64,000 nt of DNA from Pseudomonadota bacterium. Lineage in GTDB: Bacteria > Pseudomonadota > Alphaproteobacteria > Rhodospirillales > Magnetospirillaceae. A program made the translations under genes and the position numbers. Of this stretch, positions 18,832 to 31,154 are shown piece after piece. The stretch spans positions 19,626 to 83,625 of the forward strand of contig JAFAAW010000003.1 of NCBI GenBank assembly GCA_023426365.1, read 5' to 3'. The notes beneath the pieces are model-generated. The model saw nothing but the letters and a program-made list of their open reading frames with translations. It did no database searches and was not told the origin of the DNA. Each line of letters begins with the position of its first letter. Position 1 is the first letter of the stretch.

Positions 18832-20108
18832 TGCTGCGCGACCAGGATCGAGTTTTCACCAACCTCTACGGTCTGCATGACTGGGGCCTCAAGGGCGCCC
18901 GGGCGCGCGGCGACTGGGACAACACCAAGGCCATCCTCGAACGCGGCCGCGACGCCATCATCGAGGAAGTCAAGAATTCCGGCCTGCGCGGCCGCGGCGG
19001 TGCGGGCTTCTCCACCGGCATGAAGTGGTCCTTCATGCCCAAGGTGGTGGGCGAGCGTCCGCACTATCTAGTCATCAACGCCGACGAGGGCGAGCCGGGC
19101 ACCTGCAAGGACCGCGAGATCATGCGCTTCGATCCGCACAAGCTGATCGAGGGCGCGCTGATCGCCAGCTTCGCGGTGGGCGCGCACGCCGCCTACATCT
19201 ACATCCGCGGCGAGTTCATCCGCGAGGCCGAGAACCTGCAGGCCGCCATCGACCAGGCCTATGACGCCGGCCTGATCGGCGACAATGCCTGCGGCTCGGG
19301 CTACAAGTTCGACTGCTACGTCCATCGCGGCGCCGGCGCCTATATCTGCGGCGAGGAATCGGCGCTGATCGAGAGCCTGGAAGGCAAGAAGGGCCAGCCC
19401 CGCCTGAAGCCGCCGTTCCCGGCCGGTGTCGGCTTGTACGGCTGCCCGACCACGGTGAACAACGTGGAATCCATCGCGGTGGTACCCACCATCATGCGCC
19501 GCAGCGCCTCGTGGTTCGCCGGCCTGGGCCGTCCCAAGAACTCGGGCACCAAACTGTTCTGCATCTCCGGCCACGTGAACAAGCCGTGCAACGTGGAAGA
19601 GGAGATGGGCATTCCGCTGAAGGAATTGCTGGAGAAGCACGCCGGCGGCGTGCGCGGCGGCTGGGACAACCTGCTGGCCGTCATTCCCGGCGGCTCGTCG
19701 GTTCCCGCCCTGCCCAAGTCCATCTGCGACACCGTGCTGATGGATTTCGACAGCTTGCGCGAGGTTCGTTCGGGCCTGGGCACCGCGGCGGTGATCGTGA
19801 TGGACAAGTCCACCGACATCGTGCGCGCCATTGCTCGCCTGTCGCGCTTCTACAAGCACGAATCCTGTGGCCAGTGCACCCCGTGCCGCGAGGGCACCGG
19901 CTGGATGTGGCGCCTGATGGAAAAGCTGGTTCGCGGCGAGTCCTCCATGGAGGAGGTCGAGCTGCTGGAGCAGGTCACCCGCCAGGTGGAAGGCCACACC
20001 ATTTGCGCCCTCGGCGACGCCGCCGCGTGGCCGATCCAGGGTCTGATCCGCAATTTCCGTTCCGAGGTCGAAAAGAAGATCGTCGGACGGAACCAGAGCG
20101 CGGCCTGA
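18831..20108 (+). CDS. nuoF: NADH-quinone oxidoreductase subunit F
   Basis: The 51-kDa subunit that binds NADH, FMN and [4Fe-4S] cluster N3, where electrons enter complex I. It has 425 residues. [16 protein letters not shown] is the FMN/NADH glycine-rich loop, [15 protein letters not shown] is typical of the family, and [14 protein letters not shown] supplies N3 ligands. The start overlaps the nuoE stop by one base (TGATG). The longer open frame upstream of 18831 is a shadow of nuoE. Confidence 0.97.
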   Translation: MLRDQDRVFTNLYGLHDWGLKGARARGDWDNTKAILERGRDAIIEEVKNSGLRGRGGAGFSTGMKWSFMPKVVGERPHYLVINADEGEPGTCKDREIMRFDPHKLIEGALIASFAVGAHAAYIYIRGEFIREAENLQAAIDQAYDAGLIGDNACGSGYKFDCYVHRGAGAYICGEESALIESLEGKKGQPRLKPPFPAGVGLYGCPTTVNNVESIAVVPTIMRRSASWFAGLGRPKNSGTKLFCISGHVNKPCNVEEEMGIPLKELLEKHAGGVRGGWDNLLAVIPGGSSVPALPKSICDTVLMDFDSLREVRSGLGTAAVIVMDKSTDIVRAIARLSRFYKHESCGQCTPCREGTGWMWRLMEKLVRGESSMEEVELLEQVTRQVEGHTICALGDAAAWPIQGLIRNFRSEVEKKIVGRNQSAA

Positions 20109-20124
20109 GGAGAGAAGACGTCAA

Positions 20125-22200
20125 ATGCCCAAACTGACCATCGACGGAACCGAGATCGAGGTCGAGGCCGGGGTAACCATCCTCCAGGCCGCTGAGCAGC
20201 TCGGCATCGAGATCCCGCGCTTCTGCTACCACGAGCGCCTGGCCATCGCCGGCAATTGCCGCATGTGCCTGGTGGAAGTGGAAAAGATGCCCAAGCCCGT
20301 CGCCTCCTGCGCCATGCCGGTGGGCGAGGGGATGGTGGTGCACACCAACAACGCCAATGTCCGCCGCGCCCGCCAGGGCGTCATGGAATTCCTGCTGATC
20401 AACCACCCGCTGGATTGCCCGATCTGCGATCAGGGCGGCGAGTGCGACCTGCAGGACCAGGCCATGGCCTATGGCGGCGATCGCGGCCGCTATCAGGAAG
20501 AGAAGCGCGCCGTCGAGGACAAGTCCTACGGCCCGCTGGTGCAGACCTGGATGACCCGCTGCATCCAGTGCACCCGCTGCGTGCGCTTCATCACCGAAGT
20601 GGCCGGCACCCCGGTGCTGGGCGGCCTGGGCCGTGGCGAGCACATGGAAATCTCGAAGTACGTGGACGCCGCGCTGTCCTCGGAACTGTCGGGCAACCTG
20701 ATCGACCTGTGCCCGGTCGGCGCGCTGACCAACAAGCCGGCCGCCTTTACCTACCGCGCCTGGGAGCTGAAGAAGACCGAGAGCGTGGACGTCATGGACG
20801 CGGTCGGCTCGGCCATCCGCGTCGATGCCCGTGGCAACGAGGTGGTCCGCATCCTGCCGCGCGTCAATGACGACGTGAACGAGGAATGGCTGGGCGACCG
20901 GTCGCGCTTCGCCTGCGACGGCCTCAAGCGCCAGCGCCTGGACCGTCCCTATGTCCGCAAGGACGGCAAGCTGGTCCCGGCGAGCTGGGGCGAGGCTTTC
21001 GCGGTGATCGCCGACAAGCTCAAGGGTGTCCCGGGCGCCAAGATCGCCGCCATCGCCGGCGACCAGGCCGATTGCGAGACCATGGTGGCGGTCAAGGACC
21101 TGATGGCCGCCCTGGGTTCGCCCAACATCGACTGCCGCCAGGACGGCGCCAAGCTGGACGCCTCGGTGCGCGCCTCCTACCTGTTCAACAGCACCATCGC
21201 CGGCATCGAAGAGGCCGACGCCGTGCTGGTGATCGGGTCGAACCCGCGCAAGGAAGCTCCGGTCCTCAACGCCCGCCTGCGCAAGCGCTACCTGAAGGGC
21301 GGCTTCAAGGCGGCCGTGGTCGGCCCCAAGGCCGACCTCACCTTCAAGCATGACTGGCTGGGCGACAATGCCGCCGTGCTGGCCGACATCGCCGGCGGCA
21401 AGCATTCCTTCCTGGACGTGCTGAAGGCGGCCAAGAAGCCGGCCGTCATCGTCGGCCAGGGCGCCCTGGCGCGCGAGGACGGCGCCGCCATCCTGGCGCT
21501 GGCCAAGAAGATCGCCGACGCGGCCGGCGTGGTGAAGGACGGCTGGAACGGCTTCAACGTGCTGCACACCGCCGCCGCCCGCGTGGGTGGCCTGGACCTG
21601 GGCTTCGTTCCCGCCGCCGGCGGCCGCGACGTTGCCGGCATCGTCGCCGGTGCCGCCTCGGGCGACATCGCGGCGGTGTTCCTGATCGGCGCCGACGAAG
21701 TGGACGTCAAGGGCCTGGGCAACGCCTTCGTGGTGTATCTGGGCAGCCATGGCGACGCCGGCGCCCACCGCGCCGACGTGGTCCTGCCGGGGGCGGCCTA
21801 TACCGAGAAGTCGGCCACCTACGTCAACACCGAAGGCCGCGTGCAGCGCACCCGCCTGGCGGTGTTCGCGCCGGGCGAGGCCAAGGAAGACTGGCGCGTG
21901 ATCCGCGCTCTGTCCGACGTGCTCGGTCGTGCGCTGCCCTACGACACCCCCAAGCAGGTGCGCGAGCGCCTGGTGGCGGTGAACCCGGTGTTCGCCACCG
22001 AGGGCGTGGTCGCCCCGCCGGCCTGGGGCGCCGCCTTCGGCACCGAGGGCGCCGTGTCCGACAAGCCGCTGGCCTCGGCCATCGACAACTACTACATGAC
22101 CGACCCGATCAGCCGCGCTTCCAAGACCATGGCGGAATGCACGGCGGCGTTCGGCGAGGGCTGTGGCTGCAACCATAAGAAGACGGGGACCCATGGTTGA
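20125..22200 (+). CDS. nuoG: NADH-quinone oxidoreductase subunit G
   Basis: The 75-kDa iron-sulfur subunit, 691 residues. The N-terminal ferredoxin-like [2Fe-2S] domain has [10 protein letters not shown]. The next clusters are ligated by [18 protein letters not shown] and by [11 protein letters not shown] with DLCPVGALT. The remainder is a molybdopterin-oxidoreductase-like domain without cofactor. The C-terminus is Cys-rich ([17 protein letters not shown]), which I cannot assign. It overlaps nuoH by 8 bases. Confidence 0.97.
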   Translation: MPKLTIDGTEIEVEAGVTILQAAEQLGIEIPRFCYHERLAIAGNCRMCLVEVEKMPKPVASCAMPVGEGMVVHTNNANVRRARQGVMEFLLINHPLDCPICDQGGECDLQDQAMAYGGDRGRYQEEKRAVEDKSYGPLVQTWMTRCIQCTRCVRFITEVAGTPVLGGLGRGEHMEISKYVDAALSSELSGNLIDLCPVGALTNKPAAFTYRAWELKKTESVDVMDAVGSAIRVDARGNEVVRILPRVNDDVNEEWLGDRSRFACDGLKRQRLDRPYVRKDGKLVPASWGEAFAVIADKLKGVPGAKIAAIAGDQADCETMVAVKDLMAALGSPNIDCRQDGAKLDASVRASYLFNSTIAGIEEADAVLVIGSNPRKEAPVLNARLRKRYLKGGFKAAVVGPKADLTFKHDWLGDNAAVLADIAGGKHSFLDVLKAAKKPAVIVGQGALAREDGAAILALAKKIADAAGVVKDGWNGFNVLHTAAARVGGLDLGFVPAAGGRDVAGIVAGAASGDIAAVFLIGADEVDVKGLGNAFVVYLGSHGDAGAHRADVVLPGAAYTEKSATYVNTEGRVQRTRLAVFAPGEAKEDWRVIRALSDVLGRALPYDTPKQVRERLVAVNPVFATEGVVAPPAWGAAFGTEGAVSDKPLASAIDNYYMTDPISRASKTMAECTAAFGEGCGCNHKKTGTHG

Positions 22201-23221
22201 TCTGCTCTCTGGGCTGCTGCCCGCCGAGATCTGGCGTCTGGTCGTCATCGTCCTCCAGATCCTCGCCATCGTCCTGCCGCTGCTGGTGGCCGTCGCCTAT
22301 CTGACCTATGCCGAGCGCAAGGTCATCGGCGCCATCCAGCTGCGCAAGGGCCCGAACGTGGTGGGTCCCCTGGGCCTGCTGCAGCCGCTGGCCGACGGCG
22401 CCAAGCTGTTCCTGAAGGAGACCATCCTTCCGACCGGCGCCAACAAGGCGGTCTTCGTGGTTGCCCCCATGCTGACCTTCATCCTGGCCCTGATCGCCTG
22501 GGCGGTGATCCCGTTCGACGAGGGTTGGGTGCTGGCCGACATCAATGTGGGCGTGCTCTACCTGTTCGCCATTTCCAGCTTGGGCGTCTACGGCATCATC
22601 ATGTCGGGCTGGGCGTCCAACTCGAAGTACGCCTTCCTCGGCGGCCTGCGTTCGGCGGCCCAGATGGTGTCCTACGAGGTGTCGATGGGTCTGGTGATGA
22701 TCTCGGTGCTGATCACCGCAGGCTCGCTGAACCTGACCGACATCGTGATGAAGCAGCAGGAAACCGTCTGGTACGTGATCCCGCACTTCCCCATGTTCGT
22801 CATCTACGTGGTGTCGATCCTGGCGGAAACCAACCGCGCGCCGTTCGACCTGCCGGAATCCGAATCGGAGCTGGTGGCGGGCTACAACGTGGAATACTCG
22901 GCGATGACCTTCGCCCTGTTCTTCCTCGGCGAGTACGCCAACATGATCCTGATGAGCGGCATCACCGTGGTGCTGTTCCTGGGCGGCTGGCTGCCGTTGC
23001 CGGGTCTGGCGTGGCTGGGCCTGCCGGGCGTGATCTGGTTCGCGCTCAAGGTCTGCTTCATCCTGTTCATCTTCCTGTGGGTGCGCGCCACCTTCCCGCG
23101 CTATCGCTATGACCAGCTGATGCGCCTGGGCTGGAAGATCTTCCTGCCGTTCTCGCTGCTGTGGCTGGTGCTCACCTCGGGCGTGCTCGTCGCCTTCGGC
23201 TGGCTGCCGGGTCAGGGTTAA
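22193..23221 (+). CDS. nuoH: NADH-quinone oxidoreductase subunit H
   Basis: Membrane subunit joining the membrane arm to the quinone site, 342 residues with about eight helices. Family signatures are [20 protein letters not shown], the acidic loop [20 protein letters not shown], and [16 protein letters not shown] chose ATG 22193 (MVDLLSGL), overlapping the nuoG stop; the frame is open a further 10 codons upstream inside nuoG. Confidence 0.97.
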   Translation: MVDLLSGLLPAEIWRLVVIVLQILAIVLPLLVAVAYLTYAERKVIGAIQLRKGPNVVGPLGLLQPLADGAKLFLKETILPTGANKAVFVVAPMLTFILALIAWAVIPFDEGWVLADINVGVLYLFAISSLGVYGIIMSGWASNSKYAFLGGLRSAAQMVSYEVSMGLVMISVLITAGSLNLTDIVMKQQETVWYVIPHFPMFVIYVVSILAETNRAPFDLPESESELVAGYNVEYSAMTFALFFLGEYANMILMSGITVVLFLGGWLPLPGLAWLGLPGVIWFALKVCFILFIFLWVRATFPRYRYDQLMRLGWKIFLPFSLLWLVLTSGVLVAFGWLPGQG

Positions 23222-23231
23222 GGAGATAGAG

Positions 23232-23720
23232 ATGGCTTTCATCGACCGCACTGCGCGGGCGTTCCTGCTGGTCGAGCTCGTCCAGGGCTTGGCGCTGACG
23301 CTGCGCTACATGTTCAAGCCCAAGGTGACCATCAACTACCCTTACGAAAAGGGTCCGCTGAGCAGCCGTTTCCGCGGTGAGCACGCCCTGCGCCGTTATC
23401 CCAACGGCGAGGAGCGCTGCATCGCGTGCAAGCTGTGCGAGGCGGTGTGCCCGGCCCAGGCGATCACCATCGAGGCGGAGCCCCGCGCCGATGGCTCGCG
23501 CCGTGCCCGGCGCTACGACATCGACATGACCAAGTGCATCTACTGCGGACTGTGCCAGGAGGCCTGCCCGGTGGACGCCATCGTCGAGGGGCCGAACTAC
23601 GAGTTCGCCACCGAGACGCGGGCCGAGCTGATGTACAACAAAGCCAAACTGCTCGCGAACGGCGACCGCTGGGAGGCCGAACTGGCCCTCCGCATCGCCG
23701 CCGACGCGCCTTACCGGTGA
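23232..23720 (+). CDS. nuoI: NADH-quinone oxidoreductase subunit I
   Basis: The 23-kDa ferredoxin-like subunit with [4Fe-4S] clusters N6a and N6b, 162 residues. The two cluster motifs are [16 protein letters not shown] and [26 protein letters not shown] precedes the first motif, as usual in alphaproteobacteria and mitochondria (TYKY). SD AAGGAG lies upstream of the ATG. Confidence 0.97.
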   Translation: MAFIDRTARAFLLVELVQGLALTLRYMFKPKVTINYPYEKGPLSSRFRGEHALRRYPNGEERCIACKLCEAVCPAQAITIEAEPRADGSRRARRYDIDMTKCIYCGLCQEACPVDAIVEGPNYEFATETRAELMYNKAKLLANGDRWEAELALRIAADAPYR

Positions 23721-23733
23721 TCAGGGGGACGGC

Positions 23734-24345
23734 ATGATCGCGGCTCTCATTTTTTACATGTTCGCGGCATTGACCGTGGGTAGCGCGGTGATGGTCATCT
23801 CCGCCCGCAACCCGGTCAATTCCGTGCTGTTCCTCATCCTTTGCTTCTTCAACGCGGCCGGCCTGTTCCTGCTGCTCGGAGCCGAATTCCTCGCCATGGT
23901 TCTGGTGGTGGTCTATGTCGGCGCGGTGGCGGTGCTGTTCCTGTTCGTCGTGATGATGCTGGACATCAACTTCCTCAAGCTGCGCGAGGGCTTCCTGCAG
24001 TACCTGCCCACCGGTGCCCTCATCGGTCTGGTGCTGCTGGTCGAGCTGGCCACCCTGTTCGGCGGCTGGGCCTTCGCTCCCGACGTGGAAGCCCTGGTGC
24101 GTGCGCCGTCGCCCAGCGTGGCCGACGTGTCCAACACCGAGGCGCTGGGCCGGCTGCTCTACACCAACTACGCCTACCTGTTCCAGGCCTCGGGCCTGGT
24201 GCTGCTGGTGGCCATGGTGGGCACCATCCTGCTGACCCTGCGTCGCCGCGAGGGCGTGCGCAAGCAGGTGATCGCCGACCAGCTTGCCCGCACGGGCAAG
24301 AACAGCGTCGAAATCCGCAAGGTTCCCACCGGGGGAGGCATCTGA
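23734..24345 (+). CDS. nuoJ: NADH-quinone oxidoreductase subunit J
   Basis: Membrane-arm subunit, 203 residues with five predicted helices. The conserved third helix [20 protein letters not shown] contains the pi-bulge region. The stop shares one base with the nuoK start (TGATG). Confidence 0.95.
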   Translation: MIAALIFYMFAALTVGSAVMVISARNPVNSVLFLILCFFNAAGLFLLLGAEFLAMVLVVVYVGAVAVLFLFVVMMLDINFLKLREGFLQYLPTGALIGLVLLVELATLFGGWAFAPDVEALVRAPSPSVADVSNTEALGRLLYTNYAYLFQASGLVLLVAMVGTILLTLRRREGVRKQVIADQLARTGKNSVEIRKVPTGGGI

Positions 24346-24656
24346 TGTTCGAGATCGGTCTCGCCCATTACCTGACCGTCGCCGCCATCCTGTTCACGCT
24401 GGGCGTGTTCGGCATCTTCCTGAACCGGAAGAACGTGATCATCATCATGATGAGCATCGAGCTGATGCTGCTGGCGGTGAACCTCAACATGGTGGCCTTC
24501 TCGTCGTACCTGAACGACCTGGTGGGCCAAATCTTCGCCATGTTCGTGCTGACCGTCGCCGCCGCCGAGGCGGCCATCGGTCTGGCCATCGTCGTCTGCT
24601 TCTTCCGCAACCGCGGCACCATCGCGGTCGAGGAAATCAGCCAGCTCAAGGGGTAA
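24345..24656 (+). CDS. nuoK: NADH-quinone oxidoreductase subunit K
   Basis: Small membrane-arm subunit, 103 residues, three helices. Conserved membrane glutamates are visible in [11 protein letters not shown] and in the [13 protein letters not shown] helix. The ATG at 24345 overlaps the nuoJ stop. Confidence 0.95.
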   Translation: MFEIGLAHYLTVAAILFTLGVFGIFLNRKNVIIIMMSIELMLLAVNLNMVAFSSYLNDLVGQIFAMFVLTVAAAEAAIGLAIVVCFFRNRGTIAVEEISQLKG

Positions 24657-24662
24657 TCAGCG

Positions 24663-26588
24663 ATGCAATTCGTCGCCGCCGTTTTCCTGCCGCTGCTGGG
24701 CTCGATCGTTGCCGGCTTCTTTGGCCGCTTCATCGGTGACCGCGGGGCACAGATTGTCACCTGCACGTTGTTGGGCATCTCGGCCGCCTGCTCGGCCCTG
24801 ATCTTCAAGGACGTCGCCATCGACGGCAACGCCACCACCATCACGCTGCTGCACTGGATCCAGTCCGGTACGGTGGACGTGTCGTGGGCGTTGAAGTTCG
24901 ACACCCTGACCGCCGTGATGATGATCGTGGTGACCTGGGTCTCGTTCATGGTCCACGTCTATTCCGTGGGCTACATGAGCCATGACCCGTCGATCCCGCG
25001 CTTCATGAGCTATCTGTCGCTGTTCACCTTCGCCATGCTCATGCTGGTGACGGCGGACAACCTGGTGCAGATGTTCTTCGGCTGGGAAGGCGTGGGCGTG
25101 GCCTCGTACCTGCTGATCGGCTTCTGGTTCGAGAAGCCGACGGCCTCGGCCGCCGCCATCAAGGCCTTCGTGGTCAACCGCGTGGGTGATTTCGGCTTCG
25201 CGCTGGGCATCTTCGGTGTCTACTTCCTGTTCGACACCGTGACGTTCGACGCCATCTTCGCGGCCGCGCCGGACAAGGCCACCGCCACGGTGACCTTCTT
25301 CGGCATCACCGCCAACGCCATCACCATCTGCTGCCTGCTGCTGTTCGTCGGCGCCATGGGCAAGTCGGCCCAGCTCGGCCTGCACACCTGGCTGCCCGAC
25401 GCCATGGAAGGCCCGACCCCGGTGTCGGCGCTGATCCACGCCGCCACCATGGTCACCGCCGGCGTCTTCATGGTCGCCCGCATGAGCCCGCTGTTCGAGT
25501 ATTCGGACACCGCGCTGACCGTGGTGACCCTGGTGGGTGCCGCCACCGCGTTCTTTGCCGCCACCGTCGGCTGCGTGCAGAACGACATCAAGCGGGTGAT
25601 CGCGTACTCGACCTGCTCGCAGCTCGGCTACATGTTCTTCGCCATCGGCGTGTCGGCCTATCAGGCCGCCATCTTCCACCTGATGACCCACGCCTTCTTC
25701 AAGGCCCTGCTGTTCCTGGGCGCCGGTTCGGTGATCCACGCCATGAGCGACGAGCAGGACATCCGCAAGATGGGCGGCATCTGGAAGCACGTGAAGGTGA
25801 CCTGGGCGCTGATGTGGATCGGCTCCCTGGCGCTGGCGGGCATTCCGTTCTTCGCCGGCTACTATTCGAAGGACATGATCCTGGAAGCGGCCTTCGCCTC
25901 GCACTCCATCCCCGGCCAACTGGCCTATTGGATGGGTATCGGCGCCGCCTTCCTGACCGCCTTCTATTCGTGGCGTCTGCTGATCATGACCTTCCACGGC
26001 AAGCCGCGCGCGGACGAGCATGTGATGGCCCACGTGCATGAAAGCCCGGCCGTCATGATCCTGCCGCTGTTCGTGCTGGCGACCGGCGCCGTGTTCGCGG
26101 GCTGGCTGGGCTACGACATGTTCGTCGGCCACCACCAGGCCGAGTTCTGGGGCGCCGCCATCAAGACCCTGCACCCGACGCTGGAGAACGCGCACCACGT
26201 GGAATCCTGGGTGGCTCTGATGCCCACCATCGTCGGTGTCGCCGGTATCGCGCTGGCCTACGTGCTGTACATGTTCGTGCCCTCGCTGCCCGGTATCCTC
26301 GCCAACAGCTTCAACGGGCTGTACCGCTTCTTGCTGAACAAGTGGTACTTCGACGAACTGTACGACTTCCTGTTCGTGCGTCCCGCCTTCCGTATCGGCA
26401 AGGGCCTGTGGCAGGGCGGTGACGGCGCGCTGATCGACGGGGTCGGCCCCGATGGCGTGGCCGCGGCCACCAGCGCGATCGCCAAGAAGGTCGGCAAGCT
26501 TCAGTCCGGTTACCTGTACCACTACGCGTTCGCGATGCTGATCGGCGTGGCGGTGTTCGTGACCTGGTACATGTTCAACGCGCGCTAA
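24663..26588 (+). CDS. nuoL: NADH-quinone oxidoreductase subunit L
   Basis: Distal antiporter-like proton-pumping subunit, 641 residues with about 14-16 helices and the long lateral helix at the C-terminus. Signatures include [18 protein letters not shown] with the helix-5 Glu, and [28 protein letters not shown] split by broken helices. It begins 7 bases after nuoK. Confidence 0.97.
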   Translation: MQFVAAVFLPLLGSIVAGFFGRFIGDRGAQIVTCTLLGISAACSALIFKDVAIDGNATTITLLHWIQSGTVDVSWALKFDTLTAVMMIVVTWVSFMVHVYSVGYMSHDPSIPRFMSYLSLFTFAMLMLVTADNLVQMFFGWEGVGVASYLLIGFWFEKPTASAAAIKAFVVNRVGDFGFALGIFGVYFLFDTVTFDAIFAAAPDKATATVTFFGITANAITICCLLLFVGAMGKSAQLGLHTWLPDAMEGPTPVSALIHAATMVTAGVFMVARMSPLFEYSDTALTVVTLVGAATAFFAATVGCVQNDIKRVIAYSTCSQLGYMFFAIGVSAYQAAIFHLMTHAFFKALLFLGAGSVIHAMSDEQDIRKMGGIWKHVKVTWALMWIGSLALAGIPFFAGYYSKDMILEAAFASHSIPGQLAYWMGIGAAFLTAFYSWRLLIMTFHGKPRADEHVMAHVHESPAVMILPLFVLATGAVFAGWLGYDMFVGHHQAEFWGAAIKTLHPTLENAHHVESWVALMPTIVGVAGIALAYVLYMFVPSLPGILANSFNGLYRFLLNKWYFDELYDFLFVRPAFRIGKGLWQGGDGALIDGVGPDGVAAATSAIAKKVGKLQSGYLYHYAFAMLIGVAVFVTWYMFNAR

Positions 26589-26602
26589 GCCTGGGGATAA
26601 AA

Positions 26603-28117
26603 ATGACCGACTGGCCTCTGCTCTCGCTGACGACGTTCCTGCCGCTGGTAGGTGCGTTGTTCATCCTGGCGATCCGCGGCGAAGCCCAGGTGGTGGCGCG
26701 CAACGCCCGCAACGTCGCGCTGCTCACCTCGCTGGCGACCTTCGTGGTGTCGCTGTTCATCCTGGCCAACTTCAACGGCGCCTCGGCTGATTTCCAGCTC
26801 AAGGAAAGCGCCGTGTGGCTGCCCGGCACCGCCATCACCTATTCGATGGGCGTGGACGGCATCTCGCTGTGGTTCGTGCTGCTGTCCACCTTCCTGACCC
26901 CGATCTGCATCCTGTCCACCATCGGCGCGGTGGAGCATCGGGTGAAGGAATACATGGTGGCCTTCCTGGTCCTCGAGACCCTGATGGTCGGCATGTTCTG
27001 CGCCACCGACATGGTGCTGTTCTACGTCTTCTTCGAAGGCGTGCTGATCCCCATGTTCATCATCATCGGCGTGTGGGGCGGCCAGCGCCGCGTCTACGCC
27101 GCGTTCAAGTTCTTCCTCTATACCCTGGCCGGTTCGGTGCTGATGCTGGTGGCCATGCTGGCCATGTACTTCCAGTCGCACACCACCGACATCCCGACCC
27201 TGATGGGCCACACCTTCCCGCAGGCCATGCAGCTGTGGCTGTGGCTGGCGTTCTTCGCCTCGTTCGCGGTCAAGGTGCCCATGTGGCCGGTGCACACCTG
27301 GCTGCCGGACGCCCACGTCGAGGCGCCGACCGCCGGTTCGGTGATCCTGGCCGGTGTTCTGCTGAAGATGGGCGGCTACGGCTTCCTGCGCTTCTCGGTG
27401 CCCATGTTCCCGTTCGCCAGCGAATACTTCACCCCGCTGATCTTCACCCTGTCCATCGTCGCGGTGATCTACACCTCGCTGGTGGCCCTGGTGCAGCAGG
27501 ACATGAAGAAGCTGATCGCCTATTCGTCGGTCGCCCACATGGGTCTGGTCACCATCGGCACCTTCGCCATGACCACCCAGGCGGTCGAGGGCGCCATCTT
27601 CCAGATGCTGTCGCACGGCGTGGTCTCGGGTGCGCTGTTCCTTTGCGTCGGCGTCGTCTATGACCGCATGCACACCCGCGAGATCGCCCGTTACGGCGGC
27701 CTTGCCACCCGCATGCCCAAATACGCGCTGGTGTTCCTGTTCATGACCATGGCCTCGATCGGCCTGCCCGGCACCTCGGGCTTCGTGGGCGAATTCCTGG
27801 TTCTGCTGGGCGTGTTCCAGGTGAACACCTGGGTGGCGCTGTTCGCCTCGACCGGCCTGATCCTGGGCGCGGCCTACATGCTGTACCTGTACCGCCGGGT
27901 GGTGCTTGGCCGTCTGACCCGCGACGACCTCAAGGACATCCTGGACATGAGCCCGCGCGAAGTGGCCATGTTCGTGCCGCTCATCGTCATCGTGATCTGG
28001 ATGGGTGTGTATCCCAACACCTTCCTCGAGCCGATGCACGCCTCGGTGGCCAAGCTGATCGACAATTTCGAGCTGGCGAAGGCTGCCGCAAGCGGCGCCA
28101 CCGTCGCGGCTCGATAA
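26603..28117 (+). CDS. nuoM: NADH-quinone oxidoreductase subunit M
   Basis: Antiporter-like proton-pumping subunit, 504 residues and about 14 helices. Motifs: [21 protein letters not shown] with the key Glu, and [20 protein letters not shown] with the lysine/aspartate pumping region downstream. It lies 14 bases after nuoL. Confidence 0.97.
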   Translation: MTDWPLLSLTTFLPLVGALFILAIRGEAQVVARNARNVALLTSLATFVVSLFILANFNGASADFQLKESAVWLPGTAITYSMGVDGISLWFVLLSTFLTPICILSTIGAVEHRVKEYMVAFLVLETLMVGMFCATDMVLFYVFFEGVLIPMFIIIGVWGGQRRVYAAFKFFLYTLAGSVLMLVAMLAMYFQSHTTDIPTLMGHTFPQAMQLWLWLAFFASFAVKVPMWPVHTWLPDAHVEAPTAGSVILAGVLLKMGGYGFLRFSVPMFPFASEYFTPLIFTLSIVAVIYTSLVALVQQDMKKLIAYSSVAHMGLVTIGTFAMTTQAVEGAIFQMLSHGVVSGALFLCVGVVYDRMHTREIARYGGLATRMPKYALVFLFMTMASIGLPGTSGFVGEFLVLLGVFQVNTWVALFASTGLILGAAYMLYLYRRVVLGRLTRDDLKDILDMSPREVAMFVPLIVIVIWMGVYPNTFLEPMHASVAKLIDNFELAKAAASGATVAAR

Positions 28118-28129
28118 GGGGGACTGGAC

Positions 28130-29587
28130 ATGACCGAGACCCTGGACCTCTTCCCGGTCCTGCCGGAAATCTTCGCCGTGCTGGCCGCGCTGGCCCTGTT
28201 GATGCTGGGAGTCTTCAAGAAGGAAGACTCCACCCGCAGCATCTCGGGCCTGACCATCGTGGTTCTGGCGGTGACCGCGCTGCTGGTGGTCGCCACCGGC
28301 GGCGAGCGTCACACCACCTTCGGCGGAATGTTCCTGACCGACGGCTTCGGCTCGTTTGCCAAGGTTCTGATCCTGGCGGCGTCGGCGCTGACCGCCGCCA
28401 TGAGCCTGCAGTACCTGGACCGCGAGAAGCTGGGCCGCTTCGAATATCCCATCCTGATCCTGCTCGCCACCGTGGGCATGATGATGATGGTGTCGGCCAA
28501 CGACTTCATGGCCCTCTACCTGGGCCTGGAGCTGCAGTCGCTGGCGCTCTACGTGCTGGCCGCCTATCACCGCGACAGCGCGCGCGCCACCGAATCGGGC
28601 CTCAAGTACTTCGTGCTGGGGTCGCTGGCCTCGGGCATGCTGCTTTACGGCGTGTCGCTGGTGTACGGCTTCTCGGGCACCACCTCGTTCGACAGCCTGG
28701 TCAAGATCTTCGGCGAGCAGGGGGCCCATCCGCACCTGGGCTTCATCGCCGGCCTGGTCTTCGTGATGGCCGGCCTGTGCTTCAAGATCTCGGCGGTTCC
28801 CTTCCACATGTGGACCCCCGACGTCTATGAGGGCGCGCCGACCCCGGTGACCTCGTTCTTCGCGGTCGCCCCCAAGATCGCGGCGCTGGTGCTGATGGTG
28901 CGCGTGCTCATGGGGCCGTTCGCCGATCTGATCGACCAGTGGCGCCAGGTGGTGGTGGCCGTGGCCATCCTGTCCATGTTCGTGGGCGCCTTCGCCGCTA
29001 TCGTCCAGACCAACATCAAGCGTCTGATGGCGTACTCGTCCATCGGCCATGTGGGCTTCATCCTGGTCGGTCTGGCCGCCGGCACCGCCGAGGGCATCCA
29101 GGGCGTGCTGATCTATCTGGCCATCTACCTGTTCATGAATGTCGGCACCTTCGCCGTCATCCTGTGCATGCGGTCCAAGGGCCGCCTGGTGGAAGGCATC
29201 AACGATCTGGCCGGCCTGTCCAAGACCAATCCGGCCATGGCCGCCGTGATGGCCGCCCTGATGTTCTCCATGGCGGGCATTCCGCCCATGGCCGGCTTCT
29301 GGGGCAAGTTCTACGTGTTCATGGCCGCGATCAATTCCGGCCTGTACGTGCTGGCCATCGTCGGCCTGCTGACCAGCGTGGTGAGCGCCTTCTATTACAT
29401 CCGCATCGTCAAGGTGATGTACTTCGACGAGGCGGGCGAGGCGTTCGACCGCGCCGGCAGCACCGCGCTGTCCACGGTGATGGCGGTGTCCACCCTGGTG
29501 GTGCTGGTCTTCACCTTCCTGCCGGCGCCGCTGGTCAATTCCGCCAAGGCCGCGGCCCTGGTGCTGTTCCCGGCGGCGGCCGGGTGA
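28130..29587 (+). CDS. nuoN: NADH-quinone oxidoreductase subunit N
   Basis: Third antiporter-like subunit, 485 residues. [19 protein letters not shown] carries the conserved Glu, and [22 protein letters not shown] is the family signature. The stop overlaps the birA start by one base (ATG at 29587), so the operon continues into birA, coaX and rnj. Confidence 0.97.
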   Translation: MTETLDLFPVLPEIFAVLAALALLMLGVFKKEDSTRSISGLTIVVLAVTALLVVATGGERHTTFGGMFLTDGFGSFAKVLILAASALTAAMSLQYLDREKLGRFEYPILILLATVGMMMMVSANDFMALYLGLELQSLALYVLAAYHRDSARATESGLKYFVLGSLASGMLLYGVSLVYGFSGTTSFDSLVKIFGEQGAHPHLGFIAGLVFVMAGLCFKISAVPFHMWTPDVYEGAPTPVTSFFAVAPKIAALVLMVRVLMGPFADLIDQWRQVVVAVAILSMFVGAFAAIVQTNIKRLMAYSSIGHVGFILVGLAAGTAEGIQGVLIYLAIYLFMNVGTFAVILCMRSKGRLVEGINDLAGLSKTNPAMAAVMAALMFSMAGIPPMAGFWGKFYVFMAAINSGLYVLAIVGLLTSVVSAFYYIRIVKVMYFDEAGEAFDRAGSTALSTVMAVSTLVVLVFTFLPAPLVNSAKAAALVLFPAAAG

Positions 29588-30375
29588 TGACACGAAGTGT
29601 TCTGCCGGCGCCGTTCAGCCTGATCAGGCTGGACAGCGTCGGCAGCACCAACGACGAAGCACGGCGGCTGGCCCTTTCCGGGGCGGCCGCCGATCTTGTT
29701 GTGGTGTCCGCCGTCGAACAGACGCAGGGGCGGGGGCGTCGCGCCCGGCCGTGGCTCAGCCCGCCGGGCAACCTGCATTGCTCCACCCTGATCCGCATCA
29801 ACGGCGATCTGGGCGCCGCCGCCCAGTTGGGCTTCGCCGCGGCCGTCGCCCTGGTGGATGCCTTTCGAACCTTGGTTCCCGACGTCTCGTTCACCTGCAA
29901 ATGGCCCAACGACGTGCTGGCCCAGGGGCGCAAGTGCTGCGGCATGCTGCTGGAGCCGGTCGGCCGCGACTGGCTGATCGTCGGCGTGGGGGTGGACGTC
30001 GTCGCGGCGCCGCCGCCGGGCGATCTGGTCTATCCGGCGGCCAGTCTGGCGGAATTCGGGTTCGCCGGCACCGATCTGGACGTGCTGGCGGCCTTTGCCG
30101 AGGGTTTCGGCCCGCTAGTCAACGAATGGCGGCGCGACGGCTTCGCGCCGGTGCGCGAGGCGTGGCTGCACCGCGCCCGCGGCCTGGGAGAGCCGATCGT
30201 GGTCCGCCTGGAAGGCGAAACGCTGACCGGCCTGTTCGCCGGACTTGACGCCGAGGGCGCTCTGCTCTTGGATCAGCCCTCCCAAGGTCTCCGGCGTATT
30301 CTGGCCGGGGATGTCTATTTTCCCGATGCCGGCGGCCGCCCCGCCAACACCGCCGGTCCGGGTAAGGAGTCCTGA
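29587..30375 (+). CDS. birA: Biotin--[acetyl-CoA-carboxylase] ligase
   Basis: Attaches biotin to carboxyl carrier proteins through biotinyl-AMP. It has 262 residues. The adenylate loop is visible as [12 protein letters not shown], with STNDEA upstream and KWPNDVL containing the catalytic Lys. There is no N-terminal helix-turn-helix, so it is a ligase only and not a repressor. ATG 29587 overlaps the nuoN stop; a GTG one codon earlier is possible. It is three bases from coaX. Confidence 0.93.
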   Translation: MTRSVLPAPFSLIRLDSVGSTNDEARRLALSGAAADLVVVSAVEQTQGRGRRARPWLSPPGNLHCSTLIRINGDLGAAAQLGFAAAVALVDAFRTLVPDVSFTCKWPNDVLAQGRKCCGMLLEPVGRDWLIVGVGVDVVAAPPPGDLVYPAASLAEFGFAGTDLDVLAAFAEGFGPLVNEWRRDGFAPVREAWLHRARGLGEPIVVRLEGETLTGLFAGLDAEGALLLDQPSQGLRRILAGDVYFPDAGGRPANTAGPGKES

Positions 30376-30377
30376 CC

Positions 30378-31154
30378 ATGCTTCTGGCCATCGATGCCGG
30401 TAACACCAACATCGTCTTTGCCGTCTTCGACGGCGAACAGGTGCGCGGTGAATGGCGCGCCTCGACCGACACCGACCGCACCGCCGACGAACTGGGCGTC
30501 TGGCTGATGCAGTTGCTGACCATCGAGGGCATGCGGCGCGAGGACATATCCTCGGCCATCATCGCCAGCGTGGTGCCGGCCATGGTGTTCAGCCTGAAGA
30601 CCCTGTGCCGCCGCTATTTCGGCTGCGATCCGGTGGTGGTCGGCAGCGAGGGCGTGGATCTGGGCATCAACATCCTGCTGGACCGGCCCGAGGAAGTGGG
30701 CGCCGACCGTCTGGTCAATGCGGTGGCGGCCCATCAACGCTATCAGGGGCCGATGATCGTCATCGATTTCGGCACCGCCACCACCTTTGACGTGGTGGAC
30801 GCGGCCGGCAACTATTGCGGCGGCGCCATCTCGCCCGGCATCAACCTGTCGCTCGAGGCGCTGCACATGGCGGCCGCCAAGCTGCCGCGCGTCGCCATCG
30901 GGCGGCCGCGCTCGGTGATCGGCAAGGCGACGGTGCCGGCCATGCAATCGGGCATCTTCTGGGGTTATGTCGGCCTGATCGAAGGGCTGGTAAAACGCAT
31001 ACAGGAAGAGTTCGGATCGGATATGCTGGTGGTCGCCACCGGCGGATTGGCGCCGCTGTTCGCCGAGGCGACCAAAGTGATTCACAAGCTGGATCCCGAC
31101 CTGACCCTGCGGGGGCTGTTGGAGATCCACCGGCGCAATGCGCGGAAGGGTTGA
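30378..31154 (+). CDS. coaX: Type III pantothenate kinase
   Basis: First step of CoA synthesis: phosphorylates pantothenate. It has 258 residues, ASKHA fold. The phosphate-1 loop is [16 protein letters not shown] and the second ATP motif is [22 protein letters not shown] is also typical. Its TGA stop directly abuts the rnj ATG. The birA-coaX-rnj trio after nuoN is widespread in alphaproteobacteria. Confidence 0.95.
   Translation: MLLAIDAGNTNIVFAVFDGEQVRGEWRASTDTDRTADELGVWLMQLLTIEGMRREDISSAIIASVVPAMVFSLKTLCRRYFGCDPVVVGSEGVDLGINILLDRPEEVGADRLVNAVAAHQRYQGPMIVIDFGTATTFDVVDAAGNYCGGAISPGINLSLEALHMAAAKLPRVAIGRPRSVIGKATVPAMQSGIFWGYVGLIEGLVKRIQEEFGSDMLVVATGGLAPLFAEATKVIHKLDPDLTLRGLLEIHRRNARKG

Noticed and set aside
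26585..29593. 1002-codon open frame antisense to nuoM-nuoN, and similar long antisense frames over nuoG, lon and nrdJ
   Set aside because: They are codon-bias shadows in GC-rich DNA, rich in His, Gln, Gly and Arg and without domains. The sense strand has complete complex I or protease genes.
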